A stretch of 64,000 nt of DNA. Source: Algoriphagus ornithinivorans (GTDB lineage: Bacteria; Bacteroidota; Bacteroidia; Cytophagales; Cyclobacteriaceae). The position numbers and the translations under genes are program-made. Under the pieces are notes generated by a model. The model was not told the DNA's origin and made no database searches. It saw only the letters and a program-made list of their open reading frames with translations. The stretch lies in the NCBI RefSeq assembly GCF_900115305.1, contig NZ_FOVW01000001.1, positions 434,001 to 498,000 on the forward strand, written 5' to 3'. Positions within the stretch are counted from its first letter, which is position 1. Every line of letters starts with the position of its first letter. Below are positions 28,201 to 36,155 of the stretch, piece after piece.

Positions 28201-28514
28201 TTTTCCGGATCAATAAAAAAACCATGTGGGCCTTGCAGATAGACTAGCAGTTCATTTCCTGCAAGTAACGTTGGGATTTCCCTTAGTGAAAGCGATTCAT
28301 CGTTTAATTGCTGAGGTAAGGAGCCAGGATATCCATATATCGCCACTTCAGATAAATTTGCTGCTCCAATCTGAGTAAGGAGAGAAGGGTTTATTTTATA
28401 AATCCCTTCTTTAGTGACTTCAAATTTGAATAAAGGGCTTTGGGCAAAAAGTATTTGCGGTAAACTGCATACTAGCAGCTGGAAGAAAAAAAATATTCTG
28501 GAATTTAAATTCAT
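25269..28514 (-). CDS. porU: type IX secretion system sortase PorU
   Basis: 1081 aa from the ATG at 28514; the frame is open a further 30 codons into pssA, but only this start gives a signal peptide (hydrophobic 7-20, cleavage after LFAQ). A gingipain-type C25 domain lies in the middle, with His in NYIGHGNE at about 597 and Cys in ITATCEFG at about 631. The C-terminal 90 residues (FPNPAKT... GTYIYRV... GKIVIE) resemble a T9SS CTD, as in P. gingivalis PorU. PorU cleaves cargo CTDs and attaches cargo to A-LPS or a related glycolipid. The start overlaps the pssA stop by one base. Confidence 0.95.
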   Translation of the reverse strand: MNLNSRIFFFFQLLVCSLPQILFAQSPLFKFEVTKEGIYKINPSLLTQIGAANLSEVAIYGYPGSLPQQLNDESLSLREIPTLLAGNELLVYLQGPHGFFIDPENNPSYQHHIYRDTLSYLIGKKTSPKRVESLSASSSEVSASTLYQWSAVKGEENNLLNSGRTWYSAPVSTGNIRSIPIRKSGNTNAVWKINGVIMAQSLSSSELRLSESGQSFFSTQIDPIPNTTYGIKGREKAFKSELRPAGNELRTIELGLTSSDPNARAYFEHIQIGVPFSTSNLKSGVYFSLEESSYTISDANLLVWDVSDFFQPKSFASSSTRTITSKKIAVASSTEIPSIDKVSPISSELRADTFWPELLIITSEAFYSEAERLRTHKLSMGVLVEVVITKDIYDSFGYGNRDVVAIRDFIAYHYHKGGNLKNVLFLGKGTFDYKSKLGGRPNLVPTYSSRNSLNPLTTYSSDDFFGLLEMGQGVWEESREGDEPMQIGIGRLPVINLQEASVLINKIIQYESQPLLGDWHRNISFMADDADNNIHLRDAESHASFLKQNHPAYFQNKIYLDRFEQVRNGTTQRSPKAKEALKKTLDEGTLFLNYIGHGNETTLTAEEVFRVEDIANWPQMKHLPLWITATCEFGRHDSPFLRSSAEELLIARGKGAIGLLTTGRPVFSSVNFSLNQVFIQEVFRKENEEFQDLGTIFKNTKNQSLNGALNRNFSLLGDPSMRLARPNHSIRLVSLKDKAGNDIEQIAPLQEVSYEAEIINSSQQLVSDFSGEFEIDYRGPQQAIKTLGDESSPLEFPEESLIYFKGKGQVRNGKIQGKLLLPPLLAENFESSNLRIYAKDEESGTDAWGIEKVESGGQANELQDEEGPQIEIQLENQSQAPFRFASTTLSANFSFTDSSGIDITGLREGKQLLLVINDEQEISLNRLFHSLSGSYTKGEVVMEISGLKEGKNSLEIKAFDLAGNGSTEIIEVLVEGSNKLQILDQKVFPNPAKTLTNFEIKHNRAGENLLVRLEIINLEGRILFAENQRLVEAKQIIGDLTWIFLQNQTKYPAKGTYIYRVTLQSELDGSMDFTSGKIVIE

Positions 28515-29203
28515 TAAGTCTTCAACGCATTTTCCGCCAAGGAGAGTCCTAAGTATGCAAGAATAATGATCGGAATTCCTCCCAATCCAAGCCAAGCGAT
28601 ACAAATAATTCCCAATCCAATCAACACAAACCTAAATACATTATCCGAGAGCGAAAAGTTCTTGAATTTCAGGGCAATCAGTGGAATTTCACTCACTAAT
28701 AAAATCGAAAACACCCATGCAATAATGATCAAAGTCCAGGGATTGGAAAGTGAGTTTTCTATCAAAAACCATTTCTTAGCTAGGTAGGGCAGAGTACTGA
28801 TAAACAAAGCATTTGCCGGAGTAGGAAGTCCTATGAAGCGATCACTTTGTCTGGTGTCTATATTAAATTTTGCTAAGCGCATGGCTGACATCAAGGGAAT
28901 GATCAAGGTCAGATATGGCAAGTAAGTGCTGTTGGTAGCCTCAGAAGTAAGTTGAAACAAAATGAAACCTGGCAATACTCCAAATGATACACAGTCCGCT
29001 AGGGAGTCTAATTGTTTTCCCAGTTCGCCTGAAACTTTTAATAAGCGAGCAGCAAACCCATCGAAAAAGTCGAAAACAGCGGATAAGACTATGAAATATG
29101 CACCGGAAAGGACATTTCCGTTTAAGACGAAGCTAATCCCAATCACTCCCGAAAGGAGATTCAAAAGGGTTAAGCCATTAGGAATATGATTCAAAAATTT
29201 CAA
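28514..29203 (-). CDS. pssA: CDP-diacylglycerol--serine O-phosphatidyltransferase
   Basis: 229 aa with about seven transmembrane helices. The CDP-alcohol phosphotransferase motif is complete: DFFDGFAARLL, then GKQLDSLADCVSFG (D-x2-DG-x2-AR ... G-x3-D-x3-D). The enzyme makes phosphatidylserine, precursor of phosphatidylethanolamine, at the inner membrane. Preceded by the MBL gene (4-bp overlap) and followed by porU (TAATG overlap). This places lipid synthesis and the T9SS sortase on one transcript. Confidence 0.94.
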   Translation of the reverse strand: MKFLNHIPNGLTLLNLLSGVIGISFVLNGNVLSGAYFIVLSAVFDFFDGFAARLLKVSGELGKQLDSLADCVSFGVLPGFILFQLTSEATNSTYLPYLTLIIPLMSAMRLAKFNIDTRQSDRFIGLPTPANALFISTLPYLAKKWFLIENSLSNPWTLIIIAWVFSILLVSEIPLIALKFKNFSLSDNVFRFVLIGLGIICIAWLGLGGIPIIILAYLGLSLAENALKT

Positions 29204-29853
29204 TAGCTCGCGTTTTTGCCCACAAAAGGGTTGTAAATCTTTTCAAATTCTATGGAGGTTTCAGGTCCGTGACCTGGATATACGATGGTATCATCCGGCA
29301 GGCTGAAAAGCTCACTTTTAATTTTCTCCAAGAGTAAATCATGATCTCCTCCCGGAAGGTCGGTTCTTCCAATGCTTCCTCTAAAAAGTGTATCGCCTGC
29401 AATACAGATTTTGCTGGTAGGATGATAAAACACCACGTGACCGGGAGCATGTCCAGGAACGAATAATACTTGTAATTCTTCCTGTCCAACCGAAATTTCC
29501 TTTCCCGGACTCATATATCCATCTGGTTCAATTCCCCTGTAGGCAGGAAATCCGTAATTGGGTGCAAGAACCTTGGCCGAATTTAAAACAGGGATTTCAT
29601 TTTCATGAATCAATAATGGAATGCTGTACGTTTGCTCAACCCACTCATTTCCCAAGACATGGTCTACATGGCAATGGGTATTTAGTAACAGTTCAGGTTT
29701 TAAATTCTCCTGAATAATAAAGTCATATAATTCTTTTTTCTCTTCAGGTTCGTAGCAGCCAGGATCTATAATGGCAGCGGAGCCTTTTTCATCATAGATG
29801 ATATAGGTGTTTTCCTGAAAAGGATTGAATGTGAAGCGCTTAATTTTCAACAT
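29200..29853 (-). CDS. MBL-fold metallo-hydrolase, glyoxalase II-like
   Basis: 217 aa. The zinc ligands of the metallo-beta-lactamase fold are all present: THCHVDHVLGN (HxHxDH), GHAPGHVVFY, AGDTLFRGSIGRTDLPGG and YPGHGPET. The GRTDLPGG element is typical of the glyoxalase II/YcbL subfamily that hydrolyses thioesters such as S-lactoylglutathione or related thiols. First gene of the pssA-porU-porV run, overlapping pssA by 4 bp. Confidence 0.92.
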   Translation of the reverse strand: MLKIKRFTFNPFQENTYIIYDEKGSAAIIDPGCYEPEEKKELYDFIIQENLKPELLLNTHCHVDHVLGNEWVEQTYSIPLLIHENEIPVLNSAKVLAPNYGFPAYRGIEPDGYMSPGKEISVGQEELQVLFVPGHAPGHVVFYHPTSKICIAGDTLFRGSIGRTDLPGGDHDLLLEKIKSELFSLPDDTIVYPGHGPETSIEFEKIYNPFVGKNASY

Positions 29854-29908
29854 GGTTTTTGTATTTCCATTTGAAACAAATTAAGGAATAAAACCTTTAT
29901 TTTGGGTT

Positions 29909-30955
29909 ATGGAAATAGATTTTTTGCTCATAGGTCAAGGTTTAGCAGGTTCTGCATTAGGATATAGACTAAAGAAAGCCGGATTTAAAATCAAGCTTTT
30001 GGATCAGCCTGATTTAAATCAATCTACCAAAATTGCTGCCGGCCTATACAATCCCGTTACGGGGAGAAAAATGGTTAAAACATGGAATGCCGACCAGTTA
30101 TTTCCAGAGATTGAACCTTTTTATCAGGAGTTGGAGCAGGTTACTAAAAAAAGCTTTCTTCGCCCAATCAATATCTACCGACCTTTCCTTTCTATAGAAG
30201 AACAGAATGAATGGATGGGAAATAGTGCAGATCCAGGTTTTTCCAAATACATCCAAAAAATATATCAAGAATCCCAGTCTGAATTTTTAAAGGATCCATA
30301 CGGTGGGGTTTTGCTGAAAAATTCAGGTTGGCTGGATAGTAAAGCCTTCATGGAGGCCATGAGCGAATATTTTGGGGAGGACCTCATTTTGGATTATTTA
30401 CAGGAGGATCAACTCCAATTTCAAGAAGGATTTTGGAATTATGGAGACCTTAAGACCAGATCTGTGATTTATTGCAGTGGGGTGGCGGCCAATCAGTCTA
30501 AATTTTTCGGTTTTCTACCTTTTGCTCCGGTGAAAGGAGAAATTTTAGAGGTGAAGCAAGATTTTTGCCCGGATTACATCGTAAATAGAGGTGTGTTTAG
30601 GGTTCACTTAGGCGATGGAATTCACAGAGTGGGTTCTACCTACACTTGGCATGACTTGGATCAAGGGCCAACTGAACGGGCAAAAAATGAATTGACTGAG
30701 CGCCTAGCTGGATTAGTTCAGCTGCCAGTTGAAGAATATGTCAGCCACAAGACAGGAATTAGGCCGGCGACGAAGGATAGAAAACCTTTTTTAGGAAAAC
30801 ATCCTGACTTGCAGAGCGTTTACATATTTAATGGTTTTGGTGCTAAAGGAGTGTCATTGATCCCTTTTTACAGTCAAGTCATGGTGAATCACCTTACACG
30901 ATCCACTCCTATTCCAAGTGAGGTAGCGATCACTAGGTATTTTAATTATATTTAG
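29909..30955 (+). CDS. FAD-dependent oxidoreductase (DAO family)
   Basis: 348 aa. FAD-binding LLIGQGLAGSALGYRLKKAG at the N-terminus with the acidic strand end LLD. The C-terminal GFGAKGVSLIPFYSQVM contacts the flavin. GLYNPVTGRKMVKTWNA and TGIRPATKDRKPFLG are recognisable DAO blocks. It is not closely similar to the oxidase at 16571. Substrate unknown. The next gene starts 18 bp after the stop, so they may share a transcript. It is divergent from the MBL-porUV operon. Confidence 0.86.
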   Translation: MEIDFLLIGQGLAGSALGYRLKKAGFKIKLLDQPDLNQSTKIAAGLYNPVTGRKMVKTWNADQLFPEIEPFYQELEQVTKKSFLRPINIYRPFLSIEEQNEWMGNSADPGFSKYIQKIYQESQSEFLKDPYGGVLLKNSGWLDSKAFMEAMSEYFGEDLILDYLQEDQLQFQEGFWNYGDLKTRSVIYCSGVAANQSKFFGFLPFAPVKGEILEVKQDFCPDYIVNRGVFRVHLGDGIHRVGSTYTWHDLDQGPTERAKNELTERLAGLVQLPVEEYVSHKTGIRPATKDRKPFLGKHPDLQSVYIFNGFGAKGVSLIPFYSQVMVNHLTRSTPIPSEVAITRYFNYI

Positions 30956-30973
30956 ACATTATCTGGGTATAGA

Positions 30974-33900
30974 ATGCAAATAAAGTTGACGCGATTAATT
31001 CTTTTTTTAGGCCTCTGGCTAAGCGCCGGAATGGCTTTAGCACAATTTGACCAAGAGCGCTTCGGGAAAAACCGAGTGCAGCATAAGGAATTCGAATGGT
31101 ACTTTTATTCCTCCAATAATTTTGAGGTTTATTATTACGATCGTGGAGGCGCCAATGCCAAAATGGCTATTGAATATTTGGAGTCAGAGTTCCAGCGACT
31201 TACTCAAATGATCGGATATGTAGCCTATACCAAGCCTAAAATTTACATTTACAATACTCCGGAAGAACTACTGCAAAGCAACCTTAATTTGAATAAGCAG
31301 GAGTTTAGCGAGGAGGGGCAAACTAACTTCAGTCGATTAATTGCAGAAGTAGCATACAAAGGAGAAGTGGATCTTTTTAAAGAAGACCTGATATACGCTA
31401 CTTCCAAAGTTATTATCCAAGAAATGTTGTATGGTGCATCTGTAGCTGATGCATTTCAGTCTAATTTGATGAATGCCTTTCCGGAATGGTATGTAGAAGG
31501 TATTTCTTTATACTTGGCGAAAGGATGGAGTAGGGAAATGGATGATTATATCAGACATTATCTCAGAGAGGAAGAAAATCCGAAAATTCTCAAATTGACT
31601 GATATCGAGGCGGCTTTGGTAGGTCAATCCGTTTGGAACTACATAGCGGAACGCTATGGAAGAAGGTATATTTCAAGCATACTCAATCTTTCCAGAATTA
31701 ACAGAAATGAGGAAAATAGTATAGCCAATACAGTAGGTTTGAACTACAAAACATTCAAAGAAGATTGGCGAAAGTATTACATCACTATCAATGAGCAGGT
31801 AACCCAAACCTTCCAGGATATATCTAGCAACTCGGCAATTGCTGAAACCTCTCCGAGAATAGAAGGTGTCATCAATGATATTAAATTCAGTCCGGATGGA
31901 TTGAACTTGGCTTACGTGATCAATAATGGCGGAAAATTTAAAGTTCAGGTAAGAGAAGTTACCTCTGGACTCGAGCGAACTCTTTTTACAGGTGGGGCGG
32001 TCTATGAAGATCAGGACCCTAACTTCCGAGCTCCAGTCATAGCTTGGAGAGATTCAGCTAACCTAGCCATAGCATCTTTCAAAAGAGGATTGACCACATT
32101 GAGACTGCGCTCCATTGACGGAAGCACCCAAGACAAGATTTTCCTCAGAAATATCAACCAGATTTTGAGCTTGGATTTCAACAGTACAGGAAGAAATATG
32201 GTGCTTTCAGCCATTTCTAATGGAAAAACAGATATTTACACACTTAATACCAGAGGACAGGGAAGAAGGTTGACAAACGATGAGTTTGATGATTTGACCC
32301 CTATGTTTTTGAATGATTCGACCATTATTTATTCTTCTAATTTCACCGAAAAGTCTGATTCCACTGCAGAGCAAAGAACTAACCTGAAGGATTTTCCAGA
32401 TAGTTATAATCTATTTTTATTGGAAGTAAGAGACACGATTCGAATTAGCAGACTGACCAATGCCTTGAGTAAGAATGTGAGACCTAGAAAAGTCAATAGC
32501 AATTCAGTGGTATTTTTATCAGACCTAAGTGGTATTAATAACTTGATGAGACTCAATGTAGGAAATCAGGTTGCAAGCCAGATTTCAGGTTATGATAAAA
32601 GTTTAGAGTCTTTCGATGTCAATTCAAGAATGAATAAAATAGCATTCTCGGTTCGGGATGGAAAAGAGAGCTTCCTAATCTTGCAAAATTACAGTGGCTC
32701 TGATCGCTTTACTCCAAGTACTCCGAGAGTACAGTTGGAGCAGGCAAAAAGCTTGAACGAAAGAATAGCTGCGAGACGGCTATTAGAGACTCCTAAGGAA
32801 GATACGACCCGAGTTCAGCGAACAGCTCCGCTAACTGTTCCTAAGCCAGCGGAGGAAGTGAAAATGGACACAGTGGCCAGCAACACAACTTCCTCAATTA
32901 ATCTGGATAGGTTAAGATTCCAAAAAGGGAATGGGGTAAATACAGAGAATTATACATTTGACTCATTGCCTAGTCCTCAGCAAGGTTTGGAGCAAGCCAA
33001 TGCCCAGGAAAACAGAGTCAATCTGCTTGAATCTTTTAGAAAGCAAAGTCTTCAAAAAAGGGTGACTGGGCCTAGAAAAATGGAGCCACAATTCTTTACG
33101 AATAATATCAATACCCGATTTATTGTCGATCCATTAAGGGGTTTTGGAATAAGCCTTCATGGAAAAATGACCGATTTATTGGATAATCATTCTTTTCAGG
33201 GTGGGGTAACTCAAGCTTTGGATTTTAGGTCTGGAGGGGATTTGTACTTCGAATATGAATATTTGAAAAGTAGACTTGATTTCCGAGGAAGGTTTGATAG
33301 AAGATCTATCCGCATCACAGAAGGGGATATCACTTTCCAAAAGTATATTCTTTCCAAAGTGGAGACAGGAGTTGCTTATCCTTTAAATGTCAACGCCAGA
33401 GTATACGTTGCTCCTTTCCTTGCAAAAACTCAGTATTTCAATTTGAATTCTGATTCCCTGATTTTGGGTTCCAATTCACCAGCAAATCGCTTTGATGTAA
33501 ATTATGCTGGTGCAAAGGCGGAATTCGTTTATGATAAGACCCAGCAAATCGGTTTGTATTCTCAAACTGGTCTGAAGGGTAAAGTTGGTTTCATGCACTA
33601 TCAAGGCTTGAATAATTCCTCCAGAAGCTTCAGTAATTTTTACTTGGATATTAGGAATTACCAAAGAATCCATAAGAATATCGTATTGGCTTCCAGATTG
33701 TATGCAGGGTCATTCTTTGGCAATAATCCTCAAACCTATTTGGTCGGAGGAATGGATAACTGGCTCTTCAATGAATTCTATAGACCGCCTTCCAATAGAC
33801 CTGAGGCATCGCCTGTAAGAAATCCGAACGGGGTAGAAAATTCCAATATTCTATTTGCGGATTTTGTGGATTTGAGAGGATACGATTACGATGAAATCAG

Positions 33901-34270
33901 AGGAAATAAGGTGATTACTTTTACCACAGAGCTTCGAATCCCTGTTTTCTCTTATCTCACCAGAGGAAATATTACATCCAACTTCATCAGGAACTTCCAG
34001 CTTGTTGGATTCTATGATATAGGTTCAGCTTGGAACCAGTCTGCTCCATGGGAGCGGGTAAATGATCAGAATACCGAAGTGATCAACACTGAGGGTTCGC
34101 CTTTTACTATAGTTTTGAATAATTTTAATAACCCATGGTTGCAAAGTTATGGAGCTGGACTACGCACTGTGCTCCTTAATTACTATGTCAAACTAGATGT
34201 AGCGCGACCTATCAGAAATTATGAGGCTGAAGATTTAAAGTTCTATGTAACTTTAGGCTATAATTTCTAA
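30974..34270 (+). CDS. peptidase-MA-like / TolB-type propeller / outer-membrane barrel fusion protein
   Basis: 1098 aa with a signal peptide (after MALAQ). Residues about 30-270 resemble an MA-family gluzincin, with the helix VIIQEMLYG and the partner block FPEWYVEGISLYLA; the zinc HEXXH is replaced by QEMLY, so it is probably inactive. Residues about 280-570 are TolB/PD40-like repeats (INDIKFSPDGLNLAYV, NGKTDIYTLNTRG). From about 710 the protein looks like a surface-antigen beta-barrel closing with YVTLGYNF. This order suggests an outer-membrane protein with a periplasmic propeller. Often labelled simply TolB-like; transport or assembly role inferred. Confidence 0.8.
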   Translation: MQIKLTRLILFLGLWLSAGMALAQFDQERFGKNRVQHKEFEWYFYSSNNFEVYYYDRGGANAKMAIEYLESEFQRLTQMIGYVAYTKPKIYIYNTPEELLQSNLNLNKQEFSEEGQTNFSRLIAEVAYKGEVDLFKEDLIYATSKVIIQEMLYGASVADAFQSNLMNAFPEWYVEGISLYLAKGWSREMDDYIRHYLREEENPKILKLTDIEAALVGQSVWNYIAERYGRRYISSILNLSRINRNEENSIANTVGLNYKTFKEDWRKYYITINEQVTQTFQDISSNSAIAETSPRIEGVINDIKFSPDGLNLAYVINNGGKFKVQVREVTSGLERTLFTGGAVYEDQDPNFRAPVIAWRDSANLAIASFKRGLTTLRLRSIDGSTQDKIFLRNINQILSLDFNSTGRNMVLSAISNGKTDIYTLNTRGQGRRLTNDEFDDLTPMFLNDSTIIYSSNFTEKSDSTAEQRTNLKDFPDSYNLFLLEVRDTIRISRLTNALSKNVRPRKVNSNSVVFLSDLSGINNLMRLNVGNQVASQISGYDKSLESFDVNSRMNKIAFSVRDGKESFLILQNYSGSDRFTPSTPRVQLEQAKSLNERIAARRLLETPKEDTTRVQRTAPLTVPKPAEEVKMDTVASNTTSSINLDRLRFQKGNGVNTENYTFDSLPSPQQGLEQANAQENRVNLLESFRKQSLQKRVTGPRKMEPQFFTNNINTRFIVDPLRGFGISLHGKMTDLLDNHSFQGGVTQALDFRSGGDLYFEYEYLKSRLDFRGRFDRRSIRITEGDITFQKYILSKVETGVAYPLNVNARVYVAPFLAKTQYFNLNSDSLILGSNSPANRFDVNYAGAKAEFVYDKTQQIGLYSQTGLKGKVGFMHYQGLNNSSRSFSNFYLDIRNYQRIHKNIVLASRLYAGSFFGNNPQTYLVGGMDNWLFNEFYRPPSNRPEASPVRNPNGVENSNILFADFVDLRGYDYDEIRGNKVITFTTELRIPVFSYLTRGNITSNFIRNFQLVGFYDIGSAWNQSAPWERVNDQNTEVINTEGSPFTIVLNNFNNPWLQSYGAGLRTVLLNYYVKLDVARPIRNYEAEDLKFYVTLGYNF

Positions 34271-34281
34271 AACCACCACAC

Positions 34282-35163
34282 ATGATTAAATCTATGACCG
34301 GCTTCGGAAATGCCGGATGGGAGAATGAGGAGTTTATGATTCACGTTGAGGTTAAGTCTCTCAATTCAAAATTTCTAGACTTGTCTATTCGGAGTCCCCG
34401 TCAGTTTTCAGATAAAGAATTGGAAATTCGAAATCTGACTCAAGCCGTCCTGGAAAGAGGTAAAGTAGGTATCTCAATTGAGTTTTTAGCTAAAAATACT
34501 TCTGATATCCCTGTCAGTATCAACGAAGAGCTTTTTAAGGCTTATTATTCCAAGTTCCAGAATCTTTCTGAAACAGTGAGAGCAAATACTGCGGAGGTAT
34601 TCAAACTAGCATTACAGGCTCCTTCTGTAATCACAAATACCAATACCGATGAAAGTGACACTGAGGCTGAATGGGCATTGGTGAAAAAAGTGATCGAAGA
34701 GGCATTGGCAAAATGTGATGAATTTAGATCTGATGAAGGCAAGGTGCTAGAGCAAAAATTGTTGGAAAACATAGAAGCTATTGCATCAGGGCTTGAAAAA
34801 GTGAAAGCAGAGGAGGGGCAGAGAAAAGAAAAAATCAAACAGCGAATTCGCGGACACTTCCAAGAATGGTTGGATGAAAATGACTTCGATAAAAATCGTT
34901 TTGAGCAGGAGTTGATCTACTATTTTGAGAAACTGGATATCAATGAGGAAATAGTAAGATTAGATACGCATCTCAAATATTTCAGAAAAAGCCTAAAAGA
35001 AGAATCCAATCAGGGTAAAAAATTAGGGTTCATCAGTCAGGAAATAGGAAGAGAAATCAATACTATTGGTTCCAAAGCGAATGATGCAGGCATACAGCAA
35101 TACGTCATATTGATGAAGGATGAACTTGAAAAAATTAAGGAACAATCCATGAATGTATTATAA
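34282..35163 (+). CDS. YicC/YloC-family endoribonuclease
   Basis: 293 aa. The N-terminal IKSMTGFGNAGWENE and VEVKSLNSKFLDLSIR, and the C-terminal GKKLGFISQEIGREINTIGSKA plus KDELEKIKEQSMNV, are the conserved blocks of the YicC family. E. coli YicC promotes decay of the small RNA RyhB with PNPase and has endoribonuclease activity. Eleven base pairs after the barrel-fusion gene, probably the last gene of that transcript; a strong terminator follows. Confidence 0.93.
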   Translation: MIKSMTGFGNAGWENEEFMIHVEVKSLNSKFLDLSIRSPRQFSDKELEIRNLTQAVLERGKVGISIEFLAKNTSDIPVSINEELFKAYYSKFQNLSETVRANTAEVFKLALQAPSVITNTNTDESDTEAEWALVKKVIEEALAKCDEFRSDEGKVLEQKLLENIEAIASGLEKVKAEEGQRKEKIKQRIRGHFQEWLDENDFDKNRFEQELIYYFEKLDINEEIVRLDTHLKYFRKSLKEESNQGKKLGFISQEIGREINTIGSKANDAGIQQYVILMKDELEKIKEQSMNVL

Positions 35164-35164
35164 T

Positions 35165-35188
35165 AAAGGGCTGAAAAGCCCTTTTTTT
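35165..35188 (+). terminator. rho-independent terminator after yicC
   Basis: AAAGGGCT / AGCCCTTT stem, GAAA loop (GNRA type), seven T's on the plus strand. Confidence 0.9.
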
Positions 35189-35310
35189 ATGAGTTCGATT
35201 TGTTTAATTCTCGATATCTTCTCTAATGGAAATATAGAGAAAATACAGTTCAGTTTATTCTCAAAGTATAAGGTCAGGCTACCCTCTGTCTTCTGTTTTC
35301 CATCGGTCTC

Positions 35311-35430
35311 GGGTATGAAACGTAGGGCATTTCGATGCTATTAACTGTCCGCCCGAAACGAACTTGATTAAGTGCCCAAAACTTGCGGAAACCACTGTCC
35401 GCCCTATGTTTTATACCCATTATTATAGGC
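35311..35430 (-). repeat. attC-like imperfect palindrome at the 3' end of a putative gene cassette
   Basis: The arms GGGTATGAAACGTAGGGC (35311-35328) and GCCCTATGTTTTATACCC (35401-35418) pair at 16 of 18 positions, spanning 108 bp. ACTGTCCGCCC occurs twice as a direct repeat inside (35344-35354, 35394-35404). TTATAGGC at 35423-35430 has its inverse complement GCCTATAA at 36098-36105, beyond the two genes. Size, symmetry and position just 3' of the SRPBCC gene match integron attC sites (57-141 bp). The canonical GTTRRRY core is not exact, so this is an inference; a MITE-like repeat is the alternative. Confidence 0.5.
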
Positions 35431-35436
35431 TGGCTT

Positions 35437-35874
35437 TTATTTTCCTTTTTCAGCAAACTCTTTAAATGCAACCAAATATTTCATTGATTGCTTTTTAAAA
35501 GCACTTGGCATCAAGAAACCCATTAGTTTCATAAATCCCTTGAATTGAAATTCATTTTCTGCTATATATTTCGTTCTATTTTCGGAAAGTTTAACAAACC
35601 TGTTTCTCACAATATTGAAAACACCTTTTGCTTCATAAGTCCCACTAAATTCACCAGGTAGATTGCGAGTCGTTATTGTTTCGATCATTTCAATTTCACG
35701 ATTACCCATTTTAAATTTCAATTTGGATTTTGCTCCTGGCTGTCCTGGAGTACCACTAATTGGTTCAAAACTTTTCAATCCGTCCATCCATTTGTCCATA
35801 TTGTCAGGATTATCGAAAAGGGAAATGACTTCGTCAATTGGTCTTTCTATCTCTATTTCTTGAGTGAATTTCAT
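35437..35874 (-). CDS. SRPBCC-family protein (cassette-borne)
   Basis: 145 aa. The START/SRPBCC fold is recognised from EIEIERPIDEVISLFDNPDNMDKWMDGL, the middle KSKLKFKMGNREIEMIE and the C-terminal helix AFKKQSMKYLVAFKEFAE. These proteins have a hydrophobic ligand pocket; ligand and role here are unknown. It lies 5 bp after the KOW gene and ends 7 bp before the attC-like element, so it has the orientation of a cassette gene. Such small SRPBCC proteins are frequent integron cargo. Confidence 0.85.
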   Translation of the reverse strand: MKFTQEIEIERPIDEVISLFDNPDNMDKWMDGLKSFEPISGTPGQPGAKSKLKFKMGNREIEMIETITTRNLPGEFSGTYEAKGVFNIVRNRFVKLSENRTKYIAENEFQFKGFMKLMGFLMPSAFKKQSMKYLVAFKEFAEKGK

Positions 35875-35879
35875 TTTAC

Positions 35880-36071
35880 TTATTTGATTTGAATTTCAAC
35901 ATTTCGAGCAAGGGTTTTAAATCTCACTCCGTTTTCTTGAACAACAGTGATTGTTACATTTCCACCTTTACTGGTGTTAATGTCTCTTACTATTCCTGAC
36001 TTTCCCTTGTGGGTCCCCCCCACAACTTTGCAGGTTGCTCCATCTTTCAAGTTTGCTGATACTTTTTCCAT
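35880..36071 (-). CDS. small KOW-motif protein
   Basis: 63 aa. VVGGTHKGKSGIVRDIN is a KOW-type element, as in ribosomal protein L24 and NusG, followed by a short beta hairpin (NVTITVVQENGVRFKTLARNVEI). The whole protein is little more than one SH3-like barrel, so nucleic-acid or ribosome binding is plausible but unproven. First gene of the putative cassette; GCCTATAAC lies 27 bp upstream. The stop is 5 bp before the SRPBCC start. Confidence 0.78.
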   Translation of the reverse strand: MEKVSANLKDGATCKVVGGTHKGKSGIVRDINTSKGGNVTITVVQENGVRFKTLARNVEIQIK

Positions 36072-36155
36072 TTGTATTCATTTTTGTTTTTTTGCTTGCC
36101 TATAACTCAATTATAAAGGAAGAAATAATTTCTATCGGTACCCCAGAAAGCGATA

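Noticed and set aside
28515..28604. 30-codon N-terminal extension of PorU
   Set aside because: It lies within pssA and would bury the signal peptide; the ATG at 28514 gives a standard exported N-terminus.
35153..35344. 63-codon plus-strand frame running through the yicC terminator into the palindrome
   Set aside because: It begins inside yicC, crosses a strong terminator and has no recognisable content.
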